From an uncultured Caryophanales bacterium (lineage in GTDB: Bacteria; Bacillota_I; Bacilli_A; RFN20; CAG-826): a DNA stretch of 5,262 nucleotides. Both the position numbers and the translations under genes were made by a program. Below are positions 4,942 through 5,262 of this stretch, piece after piece. Within the stretch, counting starts at the first letter, position 1. Every line of letters starts with the position of its first letter. Location: assembly GCA_947303105.1 (NCBI GenBank), contig CAMYXQ010000064.1, forward strand, positions 1-5,262, read 5' to 3'. The notes below the pieces were generated by a model. It did no database searches and was not told where the DNA came from. It worked only from the letters and a program-made list of their open reading frames with translations.

Positions 4942-5262
4942 ATGAAATTCCGCAATATCGCCATCATCGCTCACGTCGACCATGGGAAAACGACCTTGGT
5001 GAATTCTTTGCTGACCTCTTCCCACACCTTCCGCGACAACGAAGTCATCCGCGACCGCGTTTTGGACTCGAACTCTATCGAGCGCGAACGCGGCATCACC
5101 ATTTTGGCCAAGACGACTTCGATCATCTGGAAGGATACCAAAATCAACATCGTCGATACCCCGGGGCCCGCCGACTTCGGCGGCGAGGTCGAACGCATCA
5201 TGCATATGGTCGACGGCTGTTTATTGCTCGTCGACGCCTACGAAGGCACGATGCCCCAGACC
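4942..5262 (+). CDS. typA: Translational GTPase TypA/BipA (partial, 5' end only)
   Basis: The first 107 residues of TypA/BipA, a ribosome-binding GTPase of the EF-G/LepA class (about 610 residues in full) that assists 50S assembly, especially in cold or stress; the rest is off the right edge. G1 is AHVDHGKTT (10-18), the switch I/G2 region is SIERERGITILAK (45-57), and G3 is DTPGPADFGGEVERIM (72-87), followed by VDAYEGTMPQT (97-107). The DSNxxERERGITI and ADFGGEVER segments separate TypA from LepA and EF-G. The oddity is Pro76: this position is the conserved His of DTPGH, which in translational GTPases activates the water for GTP hydrolysis. The start is supported by GGAGGT (4929-4934), 7 bases upstream. 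It is transcribed divergently from rpsO. Confidence 0.95.
   Translation, partial: MKFRNIAIIAHVDHGKTTLVNSLLTSSHTFRDNEVIRDRVLDSNSIERERGITILAKTTSIIWKDTKINIVDTPGPADFGGEVERIMHMVDGCLLLVDAYEGTMPQT

Noticed and set aside
4819..5205. Minus-strand 128-codon frame opposite the start of typA and the intergenic promoter region
   Set aside because: It runs through both divergent promoters and is antisense to a clear GTPase; no ribosome binding site or family resemblance.

Overview
The window looks like a chromosomal segment of a Bacillota (Firmicutes-type) bacterium. The grounds are the gene order rpsO-pnp next to typA, strong AGGAGG-type ribosome binding sites, short hairpin/T-run terminators, and a pair of GlpA-like flavin oxidoreductases of the kind common in fermentative Bacilli, Clostridia and Erysipelotrichia-like lineages. 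Coding DNA is G+C-rich, with mostly G or C at third codon positions, and the intergenic gaps are AT-rich. I cannot place it to genus; an uncultured gut-type Bacilli lineage is a guess. There are no mobile elements, tRNA or rRNA genes, CRISPR arrays or obvious transferred islands.

Layout. On the minus strand, bases 579-2018 encode a GlpA-like FAD oxidoreductase with a C-terminal [2Fe-2S]-type domain. Its stop overlaps (TAATG) the start of a second FAD/NAD(P) oxidoreductase, which runs off the left edge (1-579). Upstream of this pair is a short gap (2019-2112) holding a candidate operon promoter with a dyad in its spacer and the terminator of pnp. The minus-strand gene pnp (2113-4329, polynucleotide phosphorylase) follows, with its own promoter in the gap 4330-4486, which also holds the rpsO terminator. 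The minus-strand gene rpsO (4487-4756, ribosomal protein S15) has a leader that can fold into a pseudoknot sequestering its ribosome binding site. Diverging from rpsO, typA/bipA starts at 4942 on the plus strand and is cut by the right edge.

How the genes relate. S15, PNPase and TypA/BipA are all translation or RNA-metabolism functions; TypA and PNPase are linked to cold and stress adaptation in several bacteria. Here a 20-bp motif (17 of 20 matching) occurs both inside the typA promoter and just upstream of the pnp promoter, so they may share a regulator or promoter architecture. The oxidoreductase pair is a separate redox operon, probably oxidising glycerol-3-phosphate or a related hydroxy-acid or amine substrate; the third gene usual in such clusters (a small DUF1667 protein) would lie off the left edge.

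The genes are ordinary housekeeping and metabolic genes. The parts most worth a second look are (i) the rpsO leader pseudoknot, seen together with an S15 that lacks the usual RNA-contact serine, (ii) a Pro in place of the catalytic His of the TypA G3 motif, (iii) the motif shared by the typA and pnp upstream regions, and (iv) a near-leaderless, dyad-containing promoter of the oxidoreductase operon. No clearly new multi-gene system is visible.
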